Source: Flavobacteriaceae bacterium (GTDB taxonomy: Bacteria; Bacteroidota; Bacteroidia; Flavobacteriales; Flavobacteriaceae). Taken from it: a stretch of DNA of 64,000 bases. The position numbers were made by a program, and so were the translations under genes. Positions 55,813-64,000 of this stretch are shown piece after piece (the stretch's first letter is position 1; each line of letters begins with the position of its first letter). Location of the stretch: assembly GCA_026709415.1 (NCBI GenBank), contig JAPOSZ010000034.1, forward strand, positions 62,001 to 126,000, given 5' to 3'. The notes under the pieces were generated by a model. It saw nothing but the letters and a program-made list of their open reading frames with translations, did no database searches and had not been told where the DNA came from.

Positions 55813-56590
55813 TTAGTGTTTTTATTTTACTTAATCCAGTATTAAAGTCTTTTTCCGCTAGCTCAAAAGGGATCGTTAATTTGTATTTAGGTTCGTATAC
55901 ACCCGGCTTGTAAACCCTATAGACTGCCTTTCCTAATTTTATTCGATCAGTGTTTATTTTATTTGTAGAAATGTTTTCATAAAACAACAGAAAAAGTCGA
56001 TTAGCTTTTGCTGAATCGGAATGTTCTAACAAACTCTGAAGGATTTTAGAATTAGTATTTCTAGCTAACTCTAGACTATGAAAACAATTTTCTAAATCCC
56101 AACAGTTTGGGGCAGAATAAAAAATTTCAAGAATTCCTCTGATATGAGAAGAAATTTTTAATTTGAAGTTTTTAAATAATATTGTTTCTAAACCCATGTT
56201 TTTGGGAAGAAAATTGGTTGTCTTGTAATTTAAATGTACTCCCCAATCATGATTCAAAAACCATTTTGGAAGAATCGTAGCTCTTGCACCAAAAAAACAT
56301 AAATCGTGAACTTTAAAATGAGCAGTAGTTGTTTTTCCTAAGAGAATAATTGCACTATGAGCTGCTATGTGAAAAACTAATTTAGCTTGACTTTGTAGAG
56401 CATTTATGGCTGCCCATATGCTAGGCTCTTCATTAATTCTTACAAAGGCTCCATGACCAATTTTTTGTAGTTTTTTTGAGCTTACATAGCGTTGTTGCAA
56501 ACTGTGACTAATCCCTTTTTGTTTAAGCCAAGAGCTAAGAAAAATTGAACCATAAGGTAGTTTATGAGTTATGTGTTCTAGTTTATTCAT
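55805..56590 (-). CDS. AbiEi-like antitoxin, second copy
   Basis: A 261-residue protein like AbiEi antitoxins: N-terminal winged-helix part (FLSSWLKQKGISHSLQQRYV) and a longer C-terminal domain (HIAAHSAIILLGK, ILPKWFLNHDW, KTTNFLPKNMG, RLFLLFYENIS). It is paralogous to the gene just upstream. In AbiE systems the antitoxin represses the operon and offsets the toxin. Stop overlaps the toxin start. Confidence 0.75.
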   Translation of the reverse strand: MNKLEHITHKLPYGSIFLSSWLKQKGISHSLQQRYVSSKKLQKIGHGAFVRINEEPSIWAAINALQSQAKLVFHIAAHSAIILLGKTTTAHFKVHDLCFFGARATILPKWFLNHDWGVHLNYKTTNFLPKNMGLETILFKNFKLKISSHIRGILEIFYSAPNCWDLENCFHSLELARNTNSKILQSLLEHSDSAKANRLFLLFYENISTNKINTDRIKLGKAVYRVYKPGVYEPKYKLTIPFELAEKDFNTGLSKIKTLNV

Positions 56591-57445
56591 TTATAAGGGA
56601 ATACCTCTAAACTTCTGTTTGTAATCTATATCATTTGAAAAGTCAGAAACGACTATTTTGTACTTAGAATTATGTTTACCTGGTTTCTCAATAACTATGG
56701 TCCCTTTTCCTAAATCTAAATTTCCGACTTTTAATTTTTCAAGCCAAGAAAGATTTTCCTCTTCAATTAGGTACAAGAAAAGTCTTTTAACCCTATTTGA
56801 AGTACAGTTTTCTAATAATTCATGCATTAGATCTATATCGATATTCGTTAATTTTTTAATACACTCATGAATATATCTCATATGCATATTGTTGGGAATG
56901 AGATATATTAACTCCAATATAGCCCTTTCTGGTCTAGAAGTAAGTAACTGATATTTACCCGTCTGTTCAATTCCAATATCTTGAGGAAGAAATGTAGTTG
57001 ATTTAAATAGCACATTACTATACCATGGCGCCTCAAAAAACCATTTTGGTAACATAACCCCTTTAGGAGCAAAGAGTACTTTTTCTTTTTTCCAATTAAT
57101 AAGATTTGGAATGACCTTCTGAAGCATTAGTGCATGATCTGCTGCGACATGAACATTGAGCTCAAGTTGTTTTTGTAAGGCTTGTACACCACCGTAGTAA
57201 TCGGGAATTTCGTTGAATTTGGTGAATACCCCGGAATGAAGTAATCTCTCATTTTTTGGCAAAGTAACTCCATATTTAAATGGATATTCATCACCAATTG
57301 ACTGAATCAATTTCTTCTTTCTATAGTAATATATCATTGACGGACTGATTCCTCTTTTTACCAACCAAGAGTTTAAATACACCATACCATCAATATGATT
57401 TTTATTGATAATATCGTTTAATTTTTGACTGACTTTAGAGGTCAC
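56591..57445 (-). CDS. AbiEi-like antitoxin, first copy
   Basis: A 284-residue paralogue of the next gene: YLNSWLVKRGISPSMIYYYR at the N-terminus, then HVAADHALMLQKV, VMLPKWFFEAPW, KSTTFLPQDIG and RVKRLFLYLIEEE. GTG start at 57445. First gene of the operon, directly followed (0 bp) by the second copy. One of the two may bind the operator and the other the toxin; this is inference. Confidence 0.75.
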   Translation of the reverse strand: MTSKVSQKLNDIINKNHIDGMVYLNSWLVKRGISPSMIYYYRKKKLIQSIGDEYPFKYGVTLPKNERLLHSGVFTKFNEIPDYYGGVQALQKQLELNVHVAADHALMLQKVIPNLINWKKEKVLFAPKGVMLPKWFFEAPWYSNVLFKSTTFLPQDIGIEQTGKYQLLTSRPERAILELIYLIPNNMHMRYIHECIKKLTNIDIDLMHELLENCTSNRVKRLFLYLIEEENLSWLEKLKVGNLDLGKGTIVIEKPGKHNSKYKIVVSDFSNDIDYKQKFRGIPL

Positions 57446-57461
57446 AGTTTTGTATAGTATG

Positions 57462-57469
57462 CAAATATA
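57462..57469 (-). promoter_or_regulatory. TATATTTG -7 box for the AbiE-type operon
   Basis: On the minus strand an exact TAnnTTTG, about 17 bases before the GTG start. The transcript leader would be only about 10 bases. Confidence 0.5.
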
Positions 57470-57748
57470 TGACTATATTTTGGTTAAATAATACTTTTTA
57501 AAAACCCACTATAATTGTTAGTAACGTGTGGTCTTTTATAGCAAATAGTAAAAAACTGAATTTGGTGTTTTCCAAGCTTTCTATGATTTGAAGTTTATGA
57601 CTCTACGCCTTCATGAACCCGCTTAATTCAATATAGAGAATTTATCAAACAAAATTTTACAACTTAAAACTGCCAACAATCTGAAGGAGGAATGCCTTGC
57701 AATTTACCATTAAAGGTTACGGAGATGAAAATTTATGTTAGAAGGAAA

Positions 57749-58015
57749 TCACTTAAGTTTTCTATAGTGAAAACGACATTTGACAATCACTATTTCTGTT
57801 TCTGTCACTTTGTAGATAAGCCTATGCTCACGATTGATTCTTCTCGACCAGTAACCTTGATATTCGTGTTTTAATGCTTCGGGGTTTCCAATTCCTTCGT
57901 ATGGACTACGAGATATAGTTTTAATTAAATCATTAATTCTTTTAAAAATCTTTTTATCTGTATCGTGCCAATGTAGGTATTCTTTCCAAGACTCCTCGTT
58001 AAACGAATATTTCAC
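57749..58015 (-). CDS. yoeB: YoeB-type mRNA interferase toxin
   Basis: An 88-residue Txe/YoeB toxin that cuts mRNA on the ribosome. The sequence has WKEYLHWHDTDKKIFKRIND, GIGNPEALKHEYQGYWSRRI and NREHRLIYKV; the C-terminus has the active FHY (usual form YHY) followed by four extra residues RKLK. Start overlaps the stop of the antitoxin by 4 bases (ATGA). Confidence 0.92.
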   Translation of the reverse strand: MKYSFNEESWKEYLHWHDTDKKIFKRINDLIKTISRSPYEGIGNPEALKHEYQGYWSRRINREHRLIYKVTETEIVIVKCRFHYRKLK

Positions 58016-58269
58016 TCTTCAATCAAATCTCTATAAAAAACGTTTCCTCTTTCAATTTCACGAATAGATCTATCTAAAACTTCTTTATTTGCTTTTGATG
58101 ATAACTCGTGCATCGTTGCGTCTAAAGAGCAGTACTCATCTAATGACAACAAGACAACAGCTTTTTTGTTTTTTACCCCATTGATAATCAACACCTCTGA
58201 ATCATAAGTAACTTGATCGATATACTTTTGGGTGTTTTTTTTAAACTCATGTATTGTTGTAGAGTACAT
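58012..58269 (-). CDS. yefM: YefM-type antitoxin
   Basis: An 85-residue Phd/YefM antitoxin: N-terminal DNA-binding part (TIHEFKKNTQKYIDQV, AVVLLSLDEYCSLDATM) and a C-terminal helix that should bind YoeB. It represses its own operon in relatives. Standard antitoxin-first order. Confidence 0.9.
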   Translation of the reverse strand: MYSTTIHEFKKNTQKYIDQVTYDSEVLIINGVKNKKAVVLLSLDEYCSLDATMHELSSKANKEVLDRSIREIERGNVFYRDLIEE

Positions 58270-58285
58270 AATATTTCTTTTGATG

Positions 58286-58293
58286 CAAATTTA
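58286..58293 (-). promoter_or_regulatory. TAAATTTG -7 box for yefM-yoeB
   Basis: On the minus strand an exact TAnnTTTG, 16 bases upstream of the yefM ATG. Confidence 0.5.
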
Positions 58294-58329
58294 TCTTAAA
58301 AATCAGAATTTTTGTACGTTGACGAGTAG

Positions 58330-59480
58330 TTGTTCTGTACCCCAAAATTAGGACAGTTGTTTCAGTGATATCTTATGAGTGCTATTTTGCCTTCAATTTT
58401 AAGATATGGCGTGAAGCGGGGATAGCATCCTCCAGAATTCAAATTCAAGGTGCTGATAGAAGCTCTTCAAGAGCGTCATAGTATCCAAGAATGAGCTCGT
58501 CGTTTTAAAGTGCACCTTGTCCCTATAGCCACTTCGAAAAAAGAGTTGGACCAACGAGCCAAAGGCTTGTTTCATTGCTCGAATGCTCGAAAATCGGAGG
58601 ACCAGAAACAAAAAAATGGAATCCATGCGATCAAATCATGGGTCAACAGAAGATTGGACATCGAGTTCTTTAAAAAAACCTTATGATGCCATATTCTATA
58701 GCAGAACGTCATCAGATGGTGAATCGATTTTCTACTCGAAGCATTGCTAGGCCATGTACTTTATTGTCGATCAATCGTCGTGACTGGTGTGACAAAGCCA
58801 TGGGACATTCCGAATATCATGGACCATGAGTGAAGCTGATCAAAAGATAAGATATCCGCTATCTTTTTTTGGTGCTCGACGGATGCTTCGGTGGACGCTC
58901 ATGAAGCATCTGGAATTCAAGCAACGCCATGTCAAATGCATTGTTAATATCCACAAGTTGTCCCTAATGGACGATCCCAAAACCCAATCATGTCTGGGCA
59001 ATCGATATCGCCTCCATGAGTGTCCTATGAGGAAGGTTTGGCCTCTGTACCAGCATCGACATTGATTGTGCTTTTGGGGTCGGATTTCATCTTTCCCATA
59101 CTATGCATTTGGATTGATGTTTGGAATCTCTCTATCATGCTATCGAAAATGATGGTTGTCCTCCAATACTCCATACCGATCAAGAAGTCCATTGACTTTG
59201 AGAAAATAGAAGAATGCCATCACCCGTTTTTCTATTCTGAAGTATGGATGGAAAAGGCATAGCGACTGACAATGCCTAGATCAAACAATGGTGGCATTCA
59301 GTTAAACAAGAAGGGACTCCTTTGGAACCCATCTGATGATATTTTAGCGTGACTTCTCCATCCATTGCTTGGCCTTTTGTTCTATAGGAAATAATTTGAA
59401 TACCTGATCTAAAGATAGAGATTGGCTTTTTGAAGACATTGTTATCAATTGATAAGATCGTATCAAACAATGATACCATT
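58330..59480 (+). mobile_element. Dead IS3-family insertion sequence
   Basis: The left end starts TGTTCTGTACCCCAAAATTA as in IS3-type ends. OrfA is recognisable as FKFKVLIEALQERHSIQE, a stop, then ARRFKVHLVPIATSKKELDQ. OrfB fragments in different frames are VWAIDIA, PPILHTDQEVH and SMDGKGIATDNA followed by IKQWWHSVKQEGTPLEP. There are many stops and shifts, so it cannot move by itself. No matching right end could be found near 59480-59512, and no target duplication. Confidence 0.75.
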
Positions 59481-59512
59481 TGCTTATCTAATTACGTATA
59501 AGGCCCAAAGTT

Positions 59513-59896
59513 TTAATCGGCAGAGTCGTTATGATTATCTTTTGATTGAACATTTTTTAGCATTTTTTCAACTTGTTTTTTCAAAAGAGGTATGTCAATA
59601 GTCATTGTATCCCATACAGTTTTTAAATCCACTTTATGATATCCATGGGTTATGTGATGTCGCATCCCCCTTATTTCTTTCCAATTGATAGATTGATACT
59701 CGTTTTTCAAGTCTTCATCAAGATGCCCAACGGCCTCTCCAATTATTTGAATATTTCTTTCAACTGCATCTTGACTTACTCAATCATCTAGAAATGTATC
59801 ATAATCACCGACAGTACTTGATATTTTTTGAATTTTATCAATACTTTCTATAATATGGGTCAACCTAAATTGATTCTGATATTCATCTTTCTTCAT
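59513..59896 (-). pseudogene. hepT: HepT toxin with one in-frame TGA, copy C
   Basis: The frame from the ATG at 59896 gives MKKDEYQNQFRLTHIIESID up to FLDD, a TGA at 59780-59782, then VSQDAVERNIQIIGEAVGHL and the intact RHHITHGY (RX4HXY) to the end at 59513. The stop most likely replaces a TGG Trp codon. The gene is otherwise whole. The 14-bp overlap with mntA copy C is preserved. Confidence 0.85.
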
Positions 59897-60176
59897 TCAA
59901 AAGCATTTTGGTATCTCTCAAAACCTTATCTTTTATAAAAGGATGTATAAAAGAAAAAGAAATAAGATCTACTTTTTTATCTAAACTTACTTCAAGTTGA
60001 TTTTTTAATCTAGATAGATCCATGAGGGTACAGCGTCCATTAAATGAGTATAGTAAATCGATGTCGCTATGTACATTTTCTTCATCTCTTGCAACAGAGC
60101 CAAACACCCCAATTTTAGTTGGACAAAAAGGTTTCATGGCTTCAATAATGATGCTTTTTTGTTGTTTAGTCAACAT
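59883..60176 (-). CDS. mntA: MntA-type nucleotidyltransferase antitoxin, copy C
   Basis: A 97-residue protein with GSVARDEENVHSDID (GSx10DxD) and MLTKQQKSIIIEAMKP, very like copy B. Intact, although its toxin has a nonsense codon. It keeps a good promoter upstream. Confidence 0.85.
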   Translation of the reverse strand: MLTKQQKSIIIEAMKPFCPTKIGVFGSVARDEENVHSDIDLLYSFNGRCTLMDLSRLKNQLEVSLDKKVDLISFSFIHPFIKDKVLRDTKMLLNEER

Positions 60177-60200
60177 AAGCGAAACACTCTGATAGCATTA

Positions 60201-60208
60201 CAAAGTTA
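60201..60208 (-). promoter_or_regulatory. TAACTTTG -7 box for mntA copy C
   Basis: On the minus strand an exact TAnnTTTG, 24 bases before the ATG at 60176. Confidence 0.4.
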
Positions 60209-60528
60209 ATGGGAAAATATTATTTCATTCCACCGATATTTAAGGCATTATATCAAACCGAAAACAAATGATGGCAAAAGAACAACGAAAAACGGCCTTT
60301 TAAAGAATGGCCAAATCATGAAAGTATTCCATTAGGATGACACTTAAAAGTGAATGCGATGATAAGTGATATATGCCATCAAGATAACAATGAATCAAAA
60401 CCAGAATCTGATAAGTCGACATTAGATTAAGCATATAAATCCCAAAGCAATCCTCACATGTTCTAAAAGAGGAAGATGAGAACTAAATGGATTGGTTTAT
60501 GTATTTTAGACGAAAAAGAATCAGTAAA
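60209..60528. other. Gap between two divergent MntA/HepT loci
   Basis: About 320 bases. No frame of note and no repeat seen; it must hold the regulatory sequence of copy D, if any remains. Confidence 0.4.
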
Positions 60529-60841
60529 ATGCTTTCTCAAAGAAAACAAAACATCATTATTCAAGCCATGAAACCTTTCAAGCCGACTAAAATTGTATTT
60601 AGTGGTTTCGATTCAGATGAAAATAAATTAGAACTTCTTTATCATTTTGACAATTCACCAGGATATATTGGTTTTATGGAGTCTCGTGAGGAATTTAGAA
60701 GCACAATTAAATCGAAAAATCGATCTGACTTCTTTTGATTTTATCGATTCTTTTGTTAAAGAAGACGTGTTAAGAGAGGCAAAAATATTTTTTGATGGCG
60801 AAAAAGAAAAATCAAGATTTACCGAGATGGCTAGAGATTGA
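60529..60841 (+). pseudogene. mntA: Decayed MntA antitoxin, copy D
   Basis: MLSQRKQNIIIQAMKPFKPT matches copies B and C, but the catalytic GSx10DxD is eroded (KIVFSGFDSDENKLELLYHF). A frameshift near 60690 leads to the second half LEAQLNRKIDLTSFDFIDSF and VKEDVLREAKIFF. So the nucleotidyltransferase is dead. Confidence 0.8.
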
Positions 60842-61157
60842 AGAACGAATTGCCAAGATACACGAAGTCGCCAAATCATTTTCGTCTTATCAAGCATTTT
60901 TAAAAGATTGGAAAAGATATCTTCTTGTTTGTATACTAATACAAGATATTGGTGAAGCAACTATTTACCTGTGTCATAAAACAAAGAGTGCCTTTCCAAA
61001 CTTAAAATAGGCTGATATGCGAAAAATGCGTCACGATATTGCTCATCGGTATCATAGAATTGATTTGTTTCTTATTTGGAATACCATTATTAAAGACATT
61101 CCTGTTTTGGAAAAAGAAATTCCAAAAATTAGAAAACATGTCTTATCAAAGAAATAA
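60795..61157 (+). pseudogene. hepT: HepT toxin with one in-frame TAG, copy D
   Basis: From the ATG at 60795 the frame gives EIEERIAKIHEVAKSF, ILIQDIGEATIYLCHKTK and AFPNLK, a TAG at 61008-61010 (TGG Trp in relatives), then ADMRKMRHDIAHRYHRIDLF with the RX4HXY motif RHDIAHRY intact, to the stop at 61157. It overlaps the mntA remnant by 47 bp. Confidence 0.8.
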
Positions 61158-61518
61158 GATGAAAACAATTCATGGACTCTTTTTGTTATGCATGCTTTCC
61201 AACTAGGAAAAAATCTAAAATCGATATGCCCCGATGTTTCATATTAATCTTTTTAGATGATACAAGGGAAAATTCCCTGAATTTTAATAGGTGGAATGCC
61301 AACTGTTTTTTTTGAATTTTGGATCATTTCCACTGAATAATTCACACAAAATGTGGTGTGGTTTTTACAATGACTTGTATTTGAGTGAATAATGTAGGTG
61401 TAATAGAGAACATAATGTTTTTTGATGGGGATTTTTAGAAAATTAGAATTTATTGTGTATAGGTGACTAAAATATGAGAATTGAGTACTTCTGAACCTAT
61501 GGTTTCAATCCAATTGGG
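61158..61518. other. Right border of the island
   Basis: About 360 AT-rich bases without a recognisable gene. I compared it by eye with the left border (43096-43227) and saw no shared direct repeat, and no tRNA gene is at either end. Confidence 0.4.
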
Positions 61519-61552
61519 TTTGAATGACTAATCATCCAAGTTTATATGTTTG
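61519..61552 (+). promoter_or_regulatory. Promoter of leuB
   Basis: TTTG (61519-61522), 22 bases, then TATGTTTG (61545-61552), both matching the Bacteroidota consensus. It is 27 bases upstream of the leuB ATG. It would let leuB be transcribed though it is cut off from the other leu genes. Confidence 0.55.
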
Positions 61553-61579
61553 TAAACTAGTTTTAATAAATCCTATCAT

Positions 61580-62644
61580 ATGAATATTGCCTTGCTTTCT
61601 GGAGATGGTATCGGCCCTGAAGTTATTGATCAGTCTGTAAGAGTTTGTGATGCCATCGCTACAAAATTCAACCATCAAATAAAATGGACGAAAGCCATAA
61701 CAGGAGCTCGTGCTATTGATGAAGTGGGAGATCCGTATCCAGATCAAACACATGAAATTTGCGAAAACTCCGATGCCGTTTTGTTTGGAGCCATTGGCGA
61801 TCCGAAATTCGACCATGATCCAAGTGCCAAAGTGAGACCTGAACAAGGCCTTTTGAAAATGAGAAAAAAATTGGGATTATTTGCGAATATCCGTCCCACA
61901 TTTGTCTTTCCCTCATTGATGGATCGATCGCCATTGAAAAAAGAAAGAATTGAAAATACGGATTTAGTATTTGTCCGAGAATTAACGAGTGGGATTTATT
62001 TTGGTGAGCGAGGACGCCGAGACAATGGACATACGGCTTTTGATACCTGTACCTATCGAAGAAGTGAAATTCAACGCATTGCCACAAAAGGTTTTGAATT
62101 AGCAGCCATGCGTAATAAAAAACTCTGTTGTGTCGATAAAGCCAATGTATTGGAAAGCTCACGTTTATGGAGAGAAACTGTTCAATCAATGGAATCTCAA
62201 TATCCAGACATCAACGTTTCTTATGAATTTGTGGATGCGGTGGCCATGAGACTCATTCAATGGCCAAGCGACTATGATGTCTTGATTACTGAAAATCTAT
62301 TTGGAGATATCTTAACTGATGAAGCTTCCGTCATTTCTGGGTCAATGGGATTGATGCCATCGGCATCAGTAGGTGAAAAAATTGCTCTTTACGAACCCAT
62401 TCATGGATCCTATCCTCAAGCAGCTGGAAAAAATATTGCCAACCCCTTAGCCACAATCCTTTCTGCTGCGATGATGTTCGAAATGAGTTTTGATTTGACA
62501 GACGAGGCAGCATTAATTCGACAAGTCGTCAATAAGTCTATAACTGAGGGGATTGTTACACAAGATTTGGCTGCATCATCTCATGATAAAAGTTATACAA
62601 CTTCAGAAGTCGGCGATTATTTGGTAGAACAGATATTGTCTTAA
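61580..62644 (+). CDS. leuB: 3-isopropylmalate dehydrogenase
   Basis: LeuB oxidises and decarboxylates 3-isopropylmalate with NAD. The 354-residue protein has LLSGDGIGPEVIDQSVRVCD, VRPEQGLLKMRKKLGLFANI, ELTSGIYFG, YEFVDAVAMRL and ENLFGDILTDEAS, all typical. It completes leucine synthesis with leuA, leuC and leuD, which lie 18.5 kb upstream on the other side of the defence island. Confidence 0.96.
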   Translation: MNIALLSGDGIGPEVIDQSVRVCDAIATKFNHQIKWTKAITGARAIDEVGDPYPDQTHEICENSDAVLFGAIGDPKFDHDPSAKVRPEQGLLKMRKKLGLFANIRPTFVFPSLMDRSPLKKERIENTDLVFVRELTSGIYFGERGRRDNGHTAFDTCTYRRSEIQRIATKGFELAAMRNKKLCCVDKANVLESSRLWRETVQSMESQYPDINVSYEFVDAVAMRLIQWPSDYDVLITENLFGDILTDEASVISGSMGLMPSASVGEKIALYEPIHGSYPQAAGKNIANPLATILSAAMMFEMSFDLTDEAALIRQVVNKSITEGIVTQDLAASSHDKSYTTSEVGDYLVEQILS

Positions 62645-62661
62645 TTTAATACTTTGTAACC

Positions 62662-64000
62662 ATGGACTGTTTCAATATGAAATATTATTTCACACCCTTA
62701 GTTTTATTCTACTTGATGTGCACTTCATGTAGTTCTAATTTAGATAAACCTAGAATTGCTATCTGTGGTATTTGGATTGAGTCAAGTACATTTTCACCTG
62801 CAAAGACCAATATCGATGCGTTTATGGTTAGAAGGGGAGAGGAAAACTATCAGAGTTATCCTTTTTTAGCGGAAAACACGCCTCTAAGAAATGCAGCAGA
62901 ATGGGTTCCCCTTTTAAGAGCTCGTGCTATTCCTGGAGGGATTGTTACGCATGATACCTACGAAACTATGACTCAAGAAATACTACAATTACTCGAAGAG
63001 AATGGTCCTTTTGACGGAATTTTTTTTGATAGCCATGGGGCTATGAGCGTCGAAAATGTCGATGATCCCGAAGGTGATTTAATTGAAAGAATTCGAGAAG
63101 TGGTTGGAAATCAAGTCATGATTTCAACCTCGATGGATTTACATGGAAATGTCAGTCAACGATTGGCGGAATATAGTGATTTGATCACCTGCTATCGTAT
63201 GGCACCACATGAAGACGCCTTAGAATCCAAAGAACGGGCCGCTCAAAATTTAATCGATCGATTGGAAAGCGGTCAGGGAAAACCTCGATACAAAGCATGG
63301 GTTAAAGTGCCTATCCTGTTGCCTGGAGAAAAAACATCGACAAGGGTAGAACCGGCCAAAAGTTTGTATGCTCAAATTCCCGAATTGATTGAAACTTCAG
63401 GCATTATCGATGCAGGCATATGGATGGGATATCCCTGGGCCGATGAACCGAGAAACCATGCGGTCGTCATGGCTGTTGGTGATATCCAACAAGAAGTGGG
63501 ACGAGTCGCTCATCAATTGGCAAAACACATGTGGGAGGTTCGCAATGAATTTGAATTTGTCGCCCCGACAACAACACTTGATGATGCTTTACAAAAGGCG
63601 ATCAATAGTGATGCACGACCTTTTTTCATTAGTGATACAGGGGATAATCCAACGGCAGGAGGGGCAGGGGATGTTACCTGGACCTTAAATCAATTATTGA
63701 ACTATCCAGCATTTCAAAATGAAATCGCTCCAAGAGTCGTTTATGCTTCCATTCCAGGTCCCCATTTAATTGAAAAGGCATCTCAATCGAAGATAGGAGA
63801 TTCCATAACGGGTCTCGTTGGAGCTCTTGTTGATGATCGATACGCACCACCACTTGAACTAAAAGGAACTTTATTGGCATACAAAGAAGGAGATACTCAT
63901 GCTGAAATTGAAATCGTCATTAGAGTGGGTCATGTAGATGTTATTGTCACCAATAGAAGAAAACCATACCACTACATTAAAGATTTTTCAGATTTAAATA
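62662..64000 (+). CDS. M81 (MlrC-type) metallopeptidase lipoprotein, 3' end outside
   Basis: The frame is open to the window end (446 codons so far). The first 30 residues form a lipoprotein signal (YYFTPLVLFYLMCTSC), so it is exported, which is uncommon for this family. Family segments are WIESSTFSP, GIFFDSHGAMS, ISTSMDLHGN (metal-binding His), CYRMAPHED and the later DNPTAGGAGD. MlrC proteins degrade microcystin-like linear peptides in some bacteria; the substrate here is unknown. Either ATG 62662 or 62677 could be the start. Confidence 0.85.
   Translation, partial: MDCFNMKYYFTPLVLFYLMCTSCSSNLDKPRIAICGIWIESSTFSPAKTNIDAFMVRRGEENYQSYPFLAENTPLRNAAEWVPLLRARAIPGGIVTHDTYETMTQEILQLLEENGPFDGIFFDSHGAMSVENVDDPEGDLIERIREVVGNQVMISTSMDLHGNVSQRLAEYSDLITCYRMAPHEDALESKERAAQNLIDRLESGQGKPRYKAWVKVPILLPGEKTSTRVEPAKSLYAQIPELIETSGIIDAGIWMGYPWADEPRNHAVVMAVGDIQQEVGRVAHQLAKHMWEVRNEFEFVAPTTTLDDALQKAINSDARPFFISDTGDNPTAGGAGDVTWTLNQLLNYPAFQNEIAPRVVYASIPGPHLIEKASQSKIGDSITGLVGALVDDRYAPPLELKGTLLAYKEGDTHAEIEIVIRVGHVDVIVTNRRKPYHYIKDFSDLN

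Noticed and set aside
58826-59262. Two overlapping frames of about 80 residues as separate small genes
   Set aside because: They are out-of-frame readings of the dead IS3 transposase; the true frames give the DDE-type motifs.
18081-61010. In-frame TGA codons in several genes, suggesting TGA recoding to Trp
   Set aside because: The residues expected at the stops differ (Arg at 18081, Ser at 43746, Trp at 59780), a TAG occurs in the same type of gene (61008), and all these genes but one also have frameshifts or deletions nearby. TGA works as a normal stop in many intact genes here. Decay explains it better.
43096-61579. Attachment sites or an integrase for the island
   Set aside because: No tRNA, no integrase gene and no direct repeat visible by eye at the two borders. 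A computed search could still find a short repeat.

Overview
The window is a 64 kb piece of an AT-rich bacterial chromosome from the phylum Bacteroidota. I infer this from the set of lineage-typical genes (DUF3276, DUF4294, DUF6452/DUF6048, DUF6503, DUF1573 next to yajC), from conserved neighbourhoods (recQ divergent from kdsD-tatC-lptB; ABC exporter, nusB, DUF1573, yajC), and from many copies of the Bacteroidota -7 promoter motif TAnnTTTG just upstream of genes. Class or family cannot be fixed from sequence reading alone. I see no rRNA, tRNA or CRISPR array.

Core region 1 (1-15.7 kb) carries envelope and housekeeping genes: lnt, pssA, a DUF6503 lipoprotein, trxB, the kdsD-tatC-lptB operon, recQ, a SulP transporter, a thioredoxin-fold protein divergent from csaA, and a large M14 peptidase. 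Accessory patch A (15.75-18.95 kb) is mostly decayed: a frameshifted DUF1573 copy, an mntA with a truncated hepT, a secreted orphan, and a DUF6922 gene with a wrecked AbiEii-type toxin. Core region 2 (18.95-32 kb) has a DUF3276 gene, an ABC exporter, nusB, DUF1573, yajC, pyrD, an M42 peptidase, DUF4294, a cysteine desulfurase, an ornithine aminotransferase, a sulfatase lipoprotein and the DUF6452/DUF6048 pair. Patch B (30.36-30.6 and 32-33.07 kb) holds gene remnants. Core region 3 (33.08-43.1 kb) has a thioesterase, dnaK, panB, a TPR-like protein and the leucine genes leuA-leuC-leuD-leuA2.

The leucine cluster is interrupted by an 18.5 kb defence and toxin-antitoxin island (43.1-61.58 kb); leuB follows on the far side with its own promoter-like sequence, then a lipoprotein M81 (MlrC) peptidase that runs off the window. 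The island holds two related AAA ATPases (one broken), an intact MntA/HepT pair, HigBA, a complete type I restriction-modification operon, a three-gene AbiE-type system, YefM/YoeB, a dead IS3 element, and two further, decayed MntA/HepT pairs facing away from each other.

The most unusual system is the type I specificity locus. Instead of two target-recognition domains it carries four in tandem (three in one frame, the fourth one base out of frame). A poly-G tract of 8-9 bases lies at every junction, a ninth-C tract lies inside the first unit, and four 12-bp repeats (ELEA) sit in the first spacer. At each junction only one of the three frames reads on and the other two meet a stop within a few codons, so slippage should set how many domains the subunit carries. 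The AbiEii-type toxin of the same island has a G12 tract in its conserved glycine motif, so it looks phase-variable too. All mononucleotide G/C tracts of 8 or more that I found lie in the accessory segments.
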